Below are positions 8,669-17,440 of a stretch of 27,686 nt of DNA, in pieces. Within the stretch, counting starts at the first letter, position 1. Every line of letters starts with the position of its first letter. The stretch comes from an uncultured Muribaculaceae bacterium (GTDB taxonomy: Bacteria > Bacteroidota > Bacteroidia > Bacteroidales > Muribaculaceae): assembly GCA_934663645.1 (NCBI GenBank), contig CAKUKR010000023.1, positions 1-27,686 of the forward strand, given 5' to 3'. The notes under the pieces are model-generated. The model was not told the DNA's origin, made no database searches, and saw nothing but the letters and a program-made list of their open reading frames with translations. The translations under genes were made by a program, and so were the position numbers.

Positions 8669-10534
8669 TTACTTCACGATGACCTTGCGAGTGCTGTTGC
8701 CGTCGGTCACGATGTAGATGCCGGCTGCGGGCAGCTCGATGTTGCCGTTGCTCATGTTAGCTACTGTGACACCGGCAGGAGTGATGACGCGGACAGGTGC
8801 ATCTGCCTCAACGCTGAGTGTGCGGCCGTCTATAGCGATGTTCATGCCGCCATCGCCGTTGATTTCATCAACACCGCTTTCCGGCAGTTCGCAGATTGCG
8901 TCAAAGCTGACAGTGCCGTCTGTGTTGAGCGAGATGTTGTCGAGCTCGACTTTCATGCTGCGGCCCAGGCGTGTGGTGAACGCCGGCGTGGTGCTGCGTG
9001 TGAACGCTGTCACGTTGGCTGTGCCGGGGAAGCAGTCGCCTGCTACAGAGTATTCGCTTTTGACGTTGTCAGCCTCGATGAGGTCTACACGCTGGCGGGC
9101 TGCTGTGTTGTTGACGGTGTTCCTCTCCCATGCATTCTGGTCGTAGTCTATGCGCCATACCAGCATGCCCGAGTTGGGCAGGTATGAGTCGAAGCCTTCC
9201 TGCTTGCGCACTTCGATGAGGATGAACTCCTTGTTTGAGGTGCTCTGCACGAGGTATCCGCTGTTGGTGGTTATCGGCTCAAGGGTTTTCGGGAATGTGC
9301 CTGTACCCTCGAACTTGGCAGGTTCCATCCAGCCGAGTGCATAACGCTCGAATATTGAGTAGTTCGGCGGTGTGCAGCCGTTGTTGTTGTAGGGACCGTA
9401 GTCGAGCACTGACCATGCACCCGGTGTGAAGGCGTTGTTGTAGACGGTAGAGTATAGGTCCGGCAGTCCCATGACGTGGCTGAACTCATGCACGAATGTG
9501 CCGATGCCGTCAGGCTTCTGTGTGGTGTTGTCTATCTCGTTGGAGCAAGCGTAACGATCCAGCAGCACGTTGTCGAAATAGTACTTTGCGCCGGTGTTGG
9601 TCACGTTCCACGAGTGGGGCCATACGGTGCTGTTGCCGCCGCCGTCAGCCTCGCCCTTGCCGGCATAGAATACGTACACGTTGTCGATGTATCCGTCGCC
9701 GTCAGCGTCATACTGCGAGAAGTCAACGGTAGCGTCGAGCTGCTGGCAAGCCTCGATGACCATCTCCTCGGGGTGGTTGTCGTTGCCGTAGTAGTCATTG
9801 CCGCCGTAGTACGAGCGGTTGTTCTTCAGCTTCACAGGGCCGTACACGCCAAAGTCGGGCTGGAACTTGTTGTTCGAGTTCTGGCAGAAATAGTCGCGTG
9901 CGCTGGCGTTGTTGCCGTTCTGGCTGAAGCCGTTCTCGTTGAGCATACGGTAGAAGTAGTCCTGCGGGTCGCTCATCGAGAATGATACGTCTTGGTATTC
10001 CACCAGGATGACGAGGGCTTTCTGCACGCCCTCCGAGGGGAAGTCGCTGAAGAGCAGGTTGATGCCCTGCGAGTTTATCTTGCCCTGGCGGTTTGACTTG
10101 GCGCGGCGTGCGTTCATGGCGGCGTTGCGCTGCTCGCGGCGGTCAACGTCGATAGCCTCAACCTGTGCCGTCATGGCCTCCTTGTCGAGGTTGCGGAGGA
10201 AAGTCTTGTCTGCGTCTGTGCGCTTGTCGGCAGCCACGGCGCGGCGTGAGGAAGCGACGATTTCGCCGTTGGCGTCAACAGTCGCGTAGGTCATGAAGCC
10301 TGAAGCATCCTCCATGAGCAGATAGCCGTCCTCGGAGAATGTGCGGTGGGCGTGTTCGTCGCCCATCAGGCGCACGGGGAGCACGGTGCCGTCAGGCTGT
10401 TCCTGCATGACGATGCCGTGTTTCGCGGGCTTGGCGTTTGCAGGGAGTGTGGCCAACACGGCTGCTCCGAACAATGCTGCAATTCCAAATCCCTTCAGCA
10501 TGGAATACTGACGAGTTGTCTTCGTTTTGTTCAT
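8669..10534 (-). CDS. Secreted M6-family (immune inhibitor A-like) zinc metalloprotease
   Basis: A 621-residue secreted protease. The N-terminus has a signal peptide (basic start, then GIAALFGAAVLATLPANA), and a propeptide-like charged region reaches to about residue 150. The M6 domain shows the zinc motif HEFSHVMGLPD (H349, E350, H353, then G356 and D359). It is preceded by an acidic calcium-type loop DADGDGYIDNVYVFYAGKGE, typical of M6 enzymes. The last about 60 residues form a beta-rich tail that ends GIYIVTDGNSTRKVIVK, similar to the tails of two other proteins in this window and to type IX-secretion-like sorting tails. M6 enzymes degrade host or dietary proteins; the substrate is unknown here. 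The gene stands alone, with a terminator at 8606-8635 and a divergent HAD gene upstream. I found no clear consensus promoter for it. Confidence 0.93.
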   Translation of the reverse strand: MNKTKTTRQYSMLKGFGIAALFGAAVLATLPANAKPAKHGIVMQEQPDGTVLPVRLMGDEHAHRTFSEDGYLLMEDASGFMTYATVDANGEIVASSRRAVAADKRTDADKTFLRNLDKEAMTAQVEAIDVDRREQRNAAMNARRAKSNRQGKINSQGINLLFSDFPSEGVQKALVILVEYQDVSFSMSDPQDYFYRMLNENGFSQNGNNASARDYFCQNSNNKFQPDFGVYGPVKLKNNRSYYGGNDYYGNDNHPEEMVIEACQQLDATVDFSQYDADGDGYIDNVYVFYAGKGEADGGGNSTVWPHSWNVTNTGAKYYFDNVLLDRYACSNEIDNTTQKPDGIGTFVHEFSHVMGLPDLYSTVYNNAFTPGAWSVLDYGPYNNNGCTPPNYSIFERYALGWMEPAKFEGTGTFPKTLEPITTNSGYLVQSTSNKEFILIEVRKQEGFDSYLPNSGMLVWRIDYDQNAWERNTVNNTAARQRVDLIEADNVKSEYSVAGDCFPGTANVTAFTRSTTPAFTTRLGRSMKVELDNISLNTDGTVSFDAICELPESGVDEINGDGGMNIAIDGRTLSVEADAPVRVITPAGVTVANMSNGNIELPAAGIYIVTDGNSTRKVIVK

Positions 10535-10855
10535 CTTGATTCGAGTATATCTGTTATTGTTTTTGTCCTTTTATGGCAGCCCATGTCCCCGATTGAAAAG
10601 AGTCAGGCAAAAGCGTCGGGGATGCAGCGTGCCGCTGTGCTTTTTGAAAAACGGCGCAATTTACGAATAAATCTCCGTGTGAGGAAAATTTGCCGCTGCT
10701 GATTTAGTTAAAAATGATAAAGCAAGGCAATATGCAAGCACGATTGCTTTTATATGGCTTGCCGCAGTGGTGTTTGCTTGCAGAATGTTTGCCGTGAAGT
10801 TTGTCCTCCTTTTGATTTGTCTGTTTGCAGAATTATCGCTAATTTTGTGTCTGTA
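10535..10855. other. Divergent intergenic region, 321 bases
   Basis: This region separates the minus-strand M6 protease from the plus-strand HAD-gmd-fcl operon. On the plus side it holds a well-formed promoter (10816-10847). On the minus side I see no exact TAnnTTTG match; TATACTCG at about 10541-10548 is a poor candidate. Frames crossing this region lack family features and I do not regard them as genes. Confidence 0.6.
10816..10847 (+). promoter_or_regulatory. Promoter of the HAD-gmd-fcl operon
   Basis: TTTG (10816-10819), 20 bases, then TAATTTTG (10840-10847) gives a full match to the Bacteroidetes -33/-7 consensus. The ATG at 10856 lies only 8 bases after the -7 box, so the transcript would have almost no leader. 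This also argues against an upstream ATG at 10754. Confidence 0.75.
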
Positions 10856-11551
10856 ATGGGAAACACGGCCAGCGACATATACTACCACGGTCCTGTGGTG
10901 GCTCTCGACCTCGACGACACGCTCTACAGCGAGCGTGAGTATGCTGTGGCTGCATACCGCGCAGTGGCTGCCATGCCCGACATTGCCTCTCCCGCTCTTT
11001 CTCCAAAGGTCGTCCGGGTGATGGCCGCCGCGCTTGACCGCCGCGAGAATCCCTTTGACGCTCTCGAAGAGATGCTCGCCCGCGACTGCATAGCAACGCT
11101 CGCCGACACTGCGCAGCGCGTGCAGGTATACCGCAGTTGCCGCCCTCGTCGCCTTACACTGTATCCTGATGCCCGCAATCTTCTCGATGCATTACGAGGC
11201 AAGGGCGTGCGTTGCGCCATAGTGACTGACGGCAGGAGCGCGACACAACGCGGCAAGATACGCGCACTCGGCATCGAAGACCGCTTCCACCCCGGCGACA
11301 TCCTCATTTCAGGCGAGACCGGCCATGACAAGACCGAGCCGGACAATTTCACTGCCTTGGTACACCATTACCCCGAGGCATCGCGCTTTATATATATAGG
11401 TGACAACCCCGCAAAGGATTTCGACATGCCGGCAATGCTCGGCTGGGACACGTACTGTCTGCGCAGCCGCCCTGGCAACATCCACCCGCAAGCGGAATGT
11501 GCCAATGCCTTAATGGTGGAAAGCCTGACCGATATACTCGATTGCATCTGA
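10856..11551 (+). CDS. HAD-superfamily hydrolase (phosphatase-like)
   Basis: A 231-residue cytosolic hydrolase of the haloacid dehalogenase superfamily, which dephosphorylates small metabolites through an aspartyl-phosphate. All four motifs are visible: DLDDTLY with nucleophile D18 and acid D20; VTDG at 123-126 (motif II Thr); the lysine in GHDKTEPDN (motif III); and IGDNPAKDFD, with G182-D183 (motif IV). The helical insert between motifs I and II is of the size seen in subfamily IA enzymes. I chose the ATG at 10856 because the promoter box ends at 10847; a longer frame from 10754 adds 34 residues that would run through the promoter. It is followed after 27 bases by gmd, so it is probably the first gene of the GDP-fucose operon. 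A sugar-phosphate or nucleotide substrate fits that context but is inference. Confidence 0.88.
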   Translation: MGNTASDIYYHGPVVALDLDDTLYSEREYAVAAYRAVAAMPDIASPALSPKVVRVMAAALDRRENPFDALEEMLARDCIATLADTAQRVQVYRSCRPRRLTLYPDARNLLDALRGKGVRCAIVTDGRSATQRGKIRALGIEDRFHPGDILISGETGHDKTEPDNFTALVHHYPEASRFIYIGDNPAKDFDMPAMLGWDTYCLRSRPGNIHPQAECANALMVESLTDILDCI

Positions 11552-11578
11552 ACAAACACACCCCAAGATACACACACA

Positions 11579-12634
11579 ATGAAAACAGCTCTCATCACAG
11601 GCATCACCGGACAGGACGGCTCGTTCCTCGCGGAATTGCTCCTTGACAAGGGGTATGAGGTACACGGCATAATACGCCGCAGCTCCTCATTCAACACCAG
11701 CCGCATCGAGCACCTCTACCTCGACGAGTGGGTGCGCGACATGCACCGCAAACGCCTCGTCAACCTCCACTACGGCGACATGACAGACTCCGCATCCCTC
11801 ATACGCATCATAGCGGAGACCAAGCCCGATGAGATATACAACCTCGCCGCGCAGAGCCATGTCAAGGTCTCGTTTGACGTGCCGGAATACACCGCAGATG
11901 CAGATGCCGTAGGTACGCTGCGCCTCCTCGAGGCAGTACGGATACTCGGCCGCGAGAAAGACACACGCATCTACCAGGCCAGCACGAGCGAACTGTTCGG
12001 CAAGGTCGTCGAAGTGCCCCAGAGCGAAACAACGCCATTCTACCCGCGCAGCCCGTACGGCTGTGCCAAGCTCTATGCCTACTGGATTACCAAGAACTAC
12101 CGCGAGGGCTACGGCATGTTCACCGCCAACGGAATACTCTTCAACCACGAGAGCGAGCGTCGCGGCGAGACATTCGTGACACGCAAGATTACACTCGCAG
12201 CAGCCCGCATCAAAGCCGGCCTGCAAGACAAACTGTACCTCGGCAACCTCAACGCCAAGCGTGACTGGGGATATGCCCGCGACTATGTGGAATGCATGTG
12301 GCTCATACTCCAGCAGCCCAACCCCGATGACTATGTCATCGCTACCGGCGAATACCACTCTGTGCGCGAGTTCACCACCCTCGCATTCAAATATGCCGGC
12401 ATCGACCTGCGCTGGCAAGGCGAGGGCGTTGACGAGAAAGGCATTGACACTGCTACCGGCAAGACGCTTGTCGAGGTTGACCCGAAATTCTTCCGCCCCG
12501 CAGAGGTCGATGAACTGCTCGGCAATCCCGAGAAAGCCCGCACCCGGCTCGGCTGGAATCCCCGCTCCACCTCGTTCGAGGAGCTTGTACGTATAATGGT
12601 TGATTCAGACACACGCCTGGTGGCGGAAAAATAA
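11579..12634 (+). CDS. gmd: GDP-mannose 4,6-dehydratase
   Basis: Cytosolic short-chain dehydrogenase-type enzyme, 351 residues, that converts GDP-D-mannose to GDP-4-keto-6-deoxy-D-mannose, the first step of GDP-L-fucose synthesis. The NADP-binding loop GITGQDG lies at residues 8-14, followed by the [15 protein letters not shown] stretch typical of Gmd. Catalytic residues align with E. coli Gmd with a constant offset of three: T136, E138 (in STSELFG), Y160 and K164 (in [10 protein letters not shown]). Length is normal for the family. It begins 27 bases after the HAD gene and ends 8 bases before fcl, which performs the next step. GDP-fucose feeds capsule, O-glycan and surface glycoprotein fucosylation in Bacteroidales. 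Confidence 0.97.
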   Translation: MKTALITGITGQDGSFLAELLLDKGYEVHGIIRRSSSFNTSRIEHLYLDEWVRDMHRKRLVNLHYGDMTDSASLIRIIAETKPDEIYNLAAQSHVKVSFDVPEYTADADAVGTLRLLEAVRILGREKDTRIYQASTSELFGKVVEVPQSETTPFYPRSPYGCAKLYAYWITKNYREGYGMFTANGILFNHESERRGETFVTRKITLAAARIKAGLQDKLYLGNLNAKRDWGYARDYVECMWLILQQPNPDDYVIATGEYHSVREFTTLAFKYAGIDLRWQGEGVDEKGIDTATGKTLVEVDPKFFRPAEVDELLGNPEKARTRLGWNPRSTSFEELVRIMVDSDTRLVAEK

Positions 12635-12642
12635 TTCGCAAT

Positions 12643-13710
12643 ATGGAAAAAGACTCCAGAATATATGTGGCAGGGCATCGCGGCCTCGTAGGCTCAGCCA
12701 TAACACGCGCCCTGAAAGAGAAGGGGTATACCAATGTATTTGGCCGCACTCACAATGAACTTGACCTGCTCGACGGACGCGCTGTGCACCGTTTCTTCCT
12801 GCGTGAGCAGCCCGAATACGTCGTGCTGGCGGCAGCGCACGTGGGCGGGATTATGGCCAACTCCAAGTACCGCGCCGACTTCATCTGGCAAAACCTCCAG
12901 ATACAGCAGAATGTCATCCGCGCAAGCTTTATGCACCGCGTCAAGAAACTTCTCTTCCTCGGCAGCACCTGCATCTACCCCCGCAACGCGCCGCAGCCCA
13001 TTCCCGAGGACGCTCTGCTCACCTCGCCCCTCGAATACACCAACGAGCCGTATGCCATCGCCAAGATTGCAGGCCTGAAAATGTGCGAGAGCTACAACCT
13101 GCAGTACGGCACAAACTACATCGCCGTCATGCCCACAAACCTCTACGGGCCAGGCGACAACTTCAATCCCGAGACCGCCCATGTCCTGCCGGCGATGATA
13201 CGCAAGATGACACTTGCCAAGATGCTTCAGGATGGAGACGTAAAAGGCATACGCCGAGACTTGGCTCACCATCCTATCGAGGGACTGACCAGCCGGTCTG
13301 ACATGAAGTACATCGTCGACAAGTTCGAGGAATACGGCATCGGCACTAATCGCCTCACCCTTTGGGGCACCGGCACGCCGCTCCGCGAGTTCCTCTGGAG
13401 CCAGGACATGGCAGACGCTTGTGTGTACATGCTCGAAAACGTGGATTTCGCAGACCTGCGCGGCAACGGGCCTGAAGTGCGCAACTGCCACATCAACATT
13501 GGCTCCGGGCGCGAATACACCATCGCCCAGGTGGCTGCCATGGTGCGCGATGCTGTAGACTACAGAGGTGAAATCTGCTGGGACAAAACAAAGCCCGACG
13601 GCACGCCGCGCAAGCTCTGCGACGTGACCAAGGCGCACAGCCTCGGCTGGAGACACAAAGTCGAGCTCGAAGAGGGCATACCCATGCTCGTGAAATGGTA
13701 CAACGGTTGA
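12643..13710 (+). CDS. fcl: GDP-L-fucose synthase (epimerase/reductase)
   Basis: 355-residue NADPH-dependent enzyme that epimerises and reduces GDP-4-keto-6-deoxymannose to GDP-L-fucose. The dinucleotide loop is AGHRGLVGSA near the N-terminus. The catalytic set is visible as S108 and C110 in GSTCIYP and Y137/K141 in NEPYAIAKIAG, one position from the E. coli numbering. The protein is about 35 residues longer than the E. coli enzyme, mainly through an insert around residues 195-230 (KGIRRDLAHHPIEGLTSRSD), a form I recognise from Bacteroidetes homologues. It starts 8 bases after gmd and completes the pathway. A hairpin at 13750-13787 follows the stop and may terminate the operon. Confidence 0.96.
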   Translation: MEKDSRIYVAGHRGLVGSAITRALKEKGYTNVFGRTHNELDLLDGRAVHRFFLREQPEYVVLAAAHVGGIMANSKYRADFIWQNLQIQQNVIRASFMHRVKKLLFLGSTCIYPRNAPQPIPEDALLTSPLEYTNEPYAIAKIAGLKMCESYNLQYGTNYIAVMPTNLYGPGDNFNPETAHVLPAMIRKMTLAKMLQDGDVKGIRRDLAHHPIEGLTSRSDMKYIVDKFEEYGIGTNRLTLWGTGTPLREFLWSQDMADACVYMLENVDFADLRGNGPEVRNCHINIGSGREYTIAQVAAMVRDAVDYRGEICWDKTKPDGTPRKLCDVTKAHSLGWRHKVELEEGIPMLVKWYNG

Positions 13711-13749
13711 TTGATAACACACCCTAAATCCGTTGACAAAAACGCATGT

Positions 13750-13787
13750 CCCCGAAAATTTGCCACACCAAGTGTAATTTTTCGGGG
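13750..13787 (+). terminator. Hairpin after fcl, possible terminator
   Basis: CCCCGAAAA (13750-13758) pairs with TTTTCGGGG (13779-13787), nine pairs around a 20-base loop. There is no long T-run after it, so termination would be weak. It ends five bases before the -33 element of the asparaginase promoter and might instead be a regulatory site. Confidence 0.5.
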
Positions 13788-13792
13788 ATTAA

Positions 13793-13824
13793 TTTGCGAG
13801 TGTGATTGCAATATGTTATCTTTG
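13793..13824 (+). promoter_or_regulatory. Promoter of the asparaginase gene
   Basis: TTTG (13793-13796), exactly 20 bases, then TATCTTTG (13817-13824) is a full match to the Bacteroidetes consensus. The start codon at 13846 lies 21 bases further on, so the leader is short. Confidence 0.8.
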
Positions 13825-13845
13825 CGCCGTGAATAATTTATAGCC

Positions 13846-14901
13846 ATGCCTAACCCAGCAGACGTGAATACAAGAATCCTCATTATTTACACCGGAGGGA
13901 CTATCGGAATGATAGAAAATCCGGACACACGCGCTTTGCAGCCGTTCGACTTCAACCACCTCATCGACAACGTCCCCAAAATCAAGATGCTGGACTTTGA
14001 AATCGACAATATACAGTTTGAGTACCCGCTCGACTCCTCGGCGATGAACCCCTCACACTGGTGCAAGATAGCGCGGCACATTGAGCATAACTACAACAAC
14101 TATGACGGATTTGTCATACTTCACGGCACAGACACCATGGCTTACACCGCGTCCGCGCTGTCGTTCATGCTCGAAAACCTTGACAAGCCAGTCATCATCA
14201 CCGGCTCACAGCTCCCCATAGGCGAAGTGCGTACCGACGGCGAGGAAAACCTTATCACCGCGCTTCAGGTGGCTGCTGCCAAGGACTGCAAAGGAAACCA
14301 CGTGGTCCGCGAGGTTGCAATCCTGTTTGAAAACTACCTCTGGCGCGGAAACCGCAGCACGAAATACAGTGCGGACAACTTCAACGCCTTCAAGTCAAAC
14401 AACTATCCCCAGCTCGCCAAAATAGGTCTCGGCATACAATATAACAAGGAGGCTCTGTGGCGCAAGGAAGTATGCGGCCCGCTGAAAGTCCACTACGAGA
14501 TGGACACCAACGTATTCATACTCGACCTGTTCCCCGGCATCACGGAGACCACAGTGCGGCATCTGCTCGCCACTCCACATGTGAAGGGCATAGTGATGAA
14601 ATCCTTCGGCGCGGGCAACGGCCCTACAGACAAATGGTTCACCGACGCGATACGAGACGCGGTCAACAGCGGCATTGTCATAGTCAACATCACGCAATGC
14701 TCCAACGGATGCGTGCACCCCATGCGCTACCTGACAGGATGGGAACTGTCGCGAGCTGGCGTAGTGTGCGGACACGACATGACCACAGAGGCCGCAATCA
14801 CCAAGCTGATGTACCTCTTCGGCAAGGGCCTCTCCAACGACGAGGTGCGCCGTTACCTCGAGATGTCCCTTCGCGGCGAGATGTCCCTCCCCGAAGAATA
14901 A
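13846..14901 (+). CDS. ansA: Type I (cytosolic) L-asparaginase
   Basis: 351-residue enzyme that hydrolyses L-asparagine to aspartate and ammonia. Both signature motifs are present: YTGGTIGM with the nucleophilic threonine at T16, and HGTDTM at 93-98 with T95 and D96. The lysine of the second catalytic triad is probably K173 in STKYSADNF. There is no signal peptide, and the length fits cytoplasmic type I enzymes such as E. coli AnsA rather than the periplasmic type II. The gene is a single transcription unit with its own promoter (13793-13824) and a strong terminator (14931-14971). Confidence 0.95.
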   Translation: MPNPADVNTRILIIYTGGTIGMIENPDTRALQPFDFNHLIDNVPKIKMLDFEIDNIQFEYPLDSSAMNPSHWCKIARHIEHNYNNYDGFVILHGTDTMAYTASALSFMLENLDKPVIITGSQLPIGEVRTDGEENLITALQVAAAKDCKGNHVVREVAILFENYLWRGNRSTKYSADNFNAFKSNNYPQLAKIGLGIQYNKEALWRKEVCGPLKVHYEMDTNVFILDLFPGITETTVRHLLATPHVKGIVMKSFGAGNGPTDKWFTDAIRDAVNSGIVIVNITQCSNGCVHPMRYLTGWELSRAGVVCGHDMTTEAAITKLMYLFGKGLSNDEVRRYLEMSLRGEMSLPEE

Positions 14902-14930
14902 CCCGACAAACATATTTCTCCACTATATCG

Positions 14931-14971
14931 AGGACAAGAGTTCACACGCTCTCTTGTCCTTCGTTTTTTTT
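14931..14971 (+). terminator. Intrinsic terminator after asparaginase
   Basis: AGGACAAGAG (14931-14940) pairs perfectly with CTCTTGTCCT (14951-14960) around a 10-base loop, and a run of eight T follows at 14964-14971. It lies 29 bases after the stop codon. Confidence 0.92.
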
Positions 14972-15072
14972 GTCAGTGTGTATAATGTTGATAGACTGCT
15001 ATTTGGCGGAGGTATAGCGGTGTTTTATAATTATTTAATGTTGCTATGCTCTGCGCTTTGGTGGAAACTAAG

Positions 15073-15080
15073 TATATTTG
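15073..15080 (+). promoter_or_regulatory. -7 element upstream of the beta-helix gene
   Basis: TATATTTG matches TAnnTTTG. No TTTG sits at the usual 20-base spacing; the nearest is 12 bases upstream, so the -33 part is weak. The leader to the ATG at 15160 would be about 75 bases and is very A+T-rich, as is usual for translated Bacteroidetes leaders. Confidence 0.5.
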
Positions 15081-15159
15081 CAGCAAAGATTTTTGAAGAG
15101 GCTTGATATATTATCCGTGTGACAAATTGTCAATAAAATAATTTTTAATATAAAGCAAT

Positions 15160-17370
15160 ATGAATGTAGTGAAAATTTTATCAGCCGAAGACTTGGGCAA
15201 GTACCCAAATTCAGTAGTCCGGCTTACAAGCAAGGTAGTTCTGTCAAAATCGTATGCTGAACCGCCAACAATCACAGTCGCGGAAAATGTCACTCTCATT
15301 TTTGACGGTGGATGTATTTCCGGCAACTTCAAATTGGTTGGAAACAAGACCTCAATCCAAGCACCGATTACGCAGATTTTTGATGCTGTGACAGTCGCTG
15401 GTTCGTGGATTTGTGACAGGGCATATCCGCAGTGGTTTGATGCAAAGGTCGGAAAGCAACCGTGGTTTACAAGCATATTGGACGACGCAAACCAATTGGT
15501 TGAGCCGTATGACTGTTCTGTTGCAATTAATTCTGCGATTGCGATGAAGAAGATCGGCGAGGTATTTTTGCCCATGGGCTTTTATTATGTCTCTCACAAA
15601 ATTGTTATGACGCACGGCATACAATTAATTGGTGAGGGTTGTGGTCGGTTTGAGGAAGATGCAGTCCCAAGTTATGACCTTGACAAATGGGGATATGCCA
15701 CGCGAATAGTCCCGTTTGTCGAGCAAGTTGGAACTGACTGTTTCCCGGACGGTGCAATACTCGAACTGAATATTAAGAGAGGAGACACCCAGAGTTCTTT
15801 GTCAGGCAAGGAGACTTGGAGTCGGCATCACCCAGACCCGACATCCACTATAAACGGAATTATGTTCAGCAATGACTACTATCGCATGGTCAAAGGATAT
15901 GACGCAAGGCTGACTTTAGCTGGCAAAGTTTGTTGTCTTGTTGCGGGTGGTTTCCTGTTTGAGAATGTCTACTGGAATGATTTCCGCTGTGCGATAAAGG
16001 TGACAGAAGACTATGCCGACATTAAGACGATCCGCCATTGTGTGTTCTCTACTGACCTTGACAGAGTTCAGGCAAATCAGAGCGGGCTTCTTCCCATACA
16101 GTTCAAGGGTAAATCATATATTATTGATCTTGGCTATTCTGGAGATGCTCTTGTTTTTGAGAACTGCGCTGTGCATACGCCTCCAAAGCGGGAGGGCGAG
16201 TCTGACGGTGCTTTGCGTTTGAACTCATGCAAAGGAGGTTCGATTTCAAACAATATTTTCAACAGAGACGTGCGTCTGCGCGGAGTGAAAAATCTGGTTT
16301 TTTCGGGCAATCATTTGGAGGTCGGTGCGCAATTGCACGTTGAGAATTGCGACATTGCAATAAACAACAACCATTTTGAAAGAGGGTGCCGTCCGTCTGT
16401 TGTCTTTGACGTTGAAGACTGGAGTCATGGAACAAGTGTGTCTGCTCCACAAAACGGTCAATTCTCGGTTGTGAGCATGTCTGGTAATACATTTATTGTA
16501 TGGTATAAGGCTGTTGCCGAGAGTGATTTGTTGGGCCGTCCGGGGATTAAGGATATCTCCGACTATGACGTGGCTTTGTGCAATTTGGCAAAATCGCCGT
16601 ATGAGATACATCTTTCGCAGAACTACCGGTATGTGTATATGACAGATGTTGACAGCCCCGACTTGTCAAATCATCCGACTGGCATTTCTATCGGACAGTA
16701 TGAAACACTTTCCGGTGCGGTCTCTCCTGTAGATGAGTTCAACAAATACAGCCATTTCCTGTCTGCGGATGCAACGATACAGCCTTTGATTGGCATTGAT
16801 AAGCGCAAGGTTTACTCGTCAATCCCCATTTTGTCCGCCAAAATTCAGTCGAATGAACACGTGTTGAATCTTGATGACAGCGCAGATGGCGTGCCGGCAC
16901 TTGTAAATGGGTGGAAATATTCATATTACGGAGAGGTCATTATTGATCCTGTCCGCGACATTCGAGGTCCGAAGTTCGAGTTTTCTCATCGCACATACGA
17001 CAGTCAGTATGGGAACATCATCGTTTTGACCAGACAGTCTGGCGGCACATCATGTATGCTGCGCATAACCAGAGTACGTGCTTCAGGGACAGAACAATAT
17101 GTGGATGTGCCGTTGTGCGGATGTGTTGTTCTCTATGACAATTATTACTGTGTCAATGGGTACAAGTGGCAAGACAAGCCTGTTGTCGCAGATGCAGACC
17201 CTTCGCCGGCAACTATGGTCGAATTCAAGAACCGAAATGTGGTTTGCGAGAAATCGTCTGTCCCGGTTTCAAATACTGGCTGGGTCAAAGGAGACATAAT
17301 CATCAACAATGGTGAAACTTCGTCCGCTTCTATGTGGTACTACACAGGCAGTAAGTGGATAGCAAGATAA
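15160..17370 (+). CDS. Right-handed beta-helix, tail-spike/pectate-lyase-like protein
   Basis: A 736-residue protein that I place in the parallel beta-helix group (pectate lyase-3 or phage tail-spike type). Residues 1-85 form a beta-rich cap (VTLIFDGGCISGNFKLVG, then IFD and AYPQWFDAKV). The helix entry follows: AINSAIAMKKIGEVFLPMGF, YYVSHKIVM and IQLIGEGCG, around residues 125-165. A repetitive stretch (about 230-430) has short turns such as FENCAVHTP, ISNNIFNRDVRLRG and LVFSGNHLEV. The C-terminus (WVKGDIIINNG ... MWYYTGSKW) resembles phage fibre tips. There is no signal peptide or membrane helix. G+C is much lower than nearby (22 of 60 at 15841-15900 against 38 of 60 at 14521-14580), which suggests horizontal acquisition. 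No other phage gene is present. Carbohydrate binding or cleavage is inference; I cannot name catalytic residues. Confidence 0.72.
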   Translation: MNVVKILSAEDLGKYPNSVVRLTSKVVLSKSYAEPPTITVAENVTLIFDGGCISGNFKLVGNKTSIQAPITQIFDAVTVAGSWICDRAYPQWFDAKVGKQPWFTSILDDANQLVEPYDCSVAINSAIAMKKIGEVFLPMGFYYVSHKIVMTHGIQLIGEGCGRFEEDAVPSYDLDKWGYATRIVPFVEQVGTDCFPDGAILELNIKRGDTQSSLSGKETWSRHHPDPTSTINGIMFSNDYYRMVKGYDARLTLAGKVCCLVAGGFLFENVYWNDFRCAIKVTEDYADIKTIRHCVFSTDLDRVQANQSGLLPIQFKGKSYIIDLGYSGDALVFENCAVHTPPKREGESDGALRLNSCKGGSISNNIFNRDVRLRGVKNLVFSGNHLEVGAQLHVENCDIAINNNHFERGCRPSVVFDVEDWSHGTSVSAPQNGQFSVVSMSGNTFIVWYKAVAESDLLGRPGIKDISDYDVALCNLAKSPYEIHLSQNYRYVYMTDVDSPDLSNHPTGISIGQYETLSGAVSPVDEFNKYSHFLSADATIQPLIGIDKRKVYSSIPILSAKIQSNEHVLNLDDSADGVPALVNGWKYSYYGEVIIDPVRDIRGPKFEFSHRTYDSQYGNIIVLTRQSGGTSCMLRITRVRASGTEQYVDVPLCGCVVLYDNYYCVNGYKWQDKPVVADADPSPATMVEFKNRNVVCEKSSVPVSNTGWVKGDIIINNGETSSASMWYYTGSKWIAR

Positions 17371-17386
17371 TTTGAAGTCAAAAACA

Positions 17387-17425
17387 TGAGGTGTATGTGC
17401 CTTGTTTATTGGGCGTATACACCTC
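17387..17425 (+). terminator. Hairpin between the beta-helix gene and the repeat-protein gene
   Basis: GAGGTGTAT (17387-17395) pairs with ATACACCTC (17417-17425). After one mismatch a further TGCC/GGGCG-type pairing extends the stem. No T-run follows, so it may be a weak terminator or a leader structure for the gene starting at 17441. It favours that start over an upstream ATG at 17402, which would put the right arm in coding sequence. Confidence 0.5.
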
Positions 17426-17440
17426 GCAATAAACATAGTT

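Noticed and set aside
10754..10855. Upstream ATG giving the HAD protein 34 more residues
   Set aside because: The extension runs through a full promoter match; the shorter start places motif I at the usual position.
10661..10888. 75-codon minus-strand frame upstream of the HAD gene
   Set aside because: It overlaps the HAD promoter and start, has no known motif, and its hydrophobic part is too weak to call a real membrane protein.
11687..13722. Long minus-strand frames opposite gmd and fcl
   Set aside because: They are mirror images of high-G+C coding sequence with no motif of their own; gmd and fcl have complete catalytic residues.
15160..17370. Prophage interpretation of the beta-helix region
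   Set aside because: No integrase, capsid, tail, lysis or attachment-site evidence is visible; only one fibre-like gene is present.
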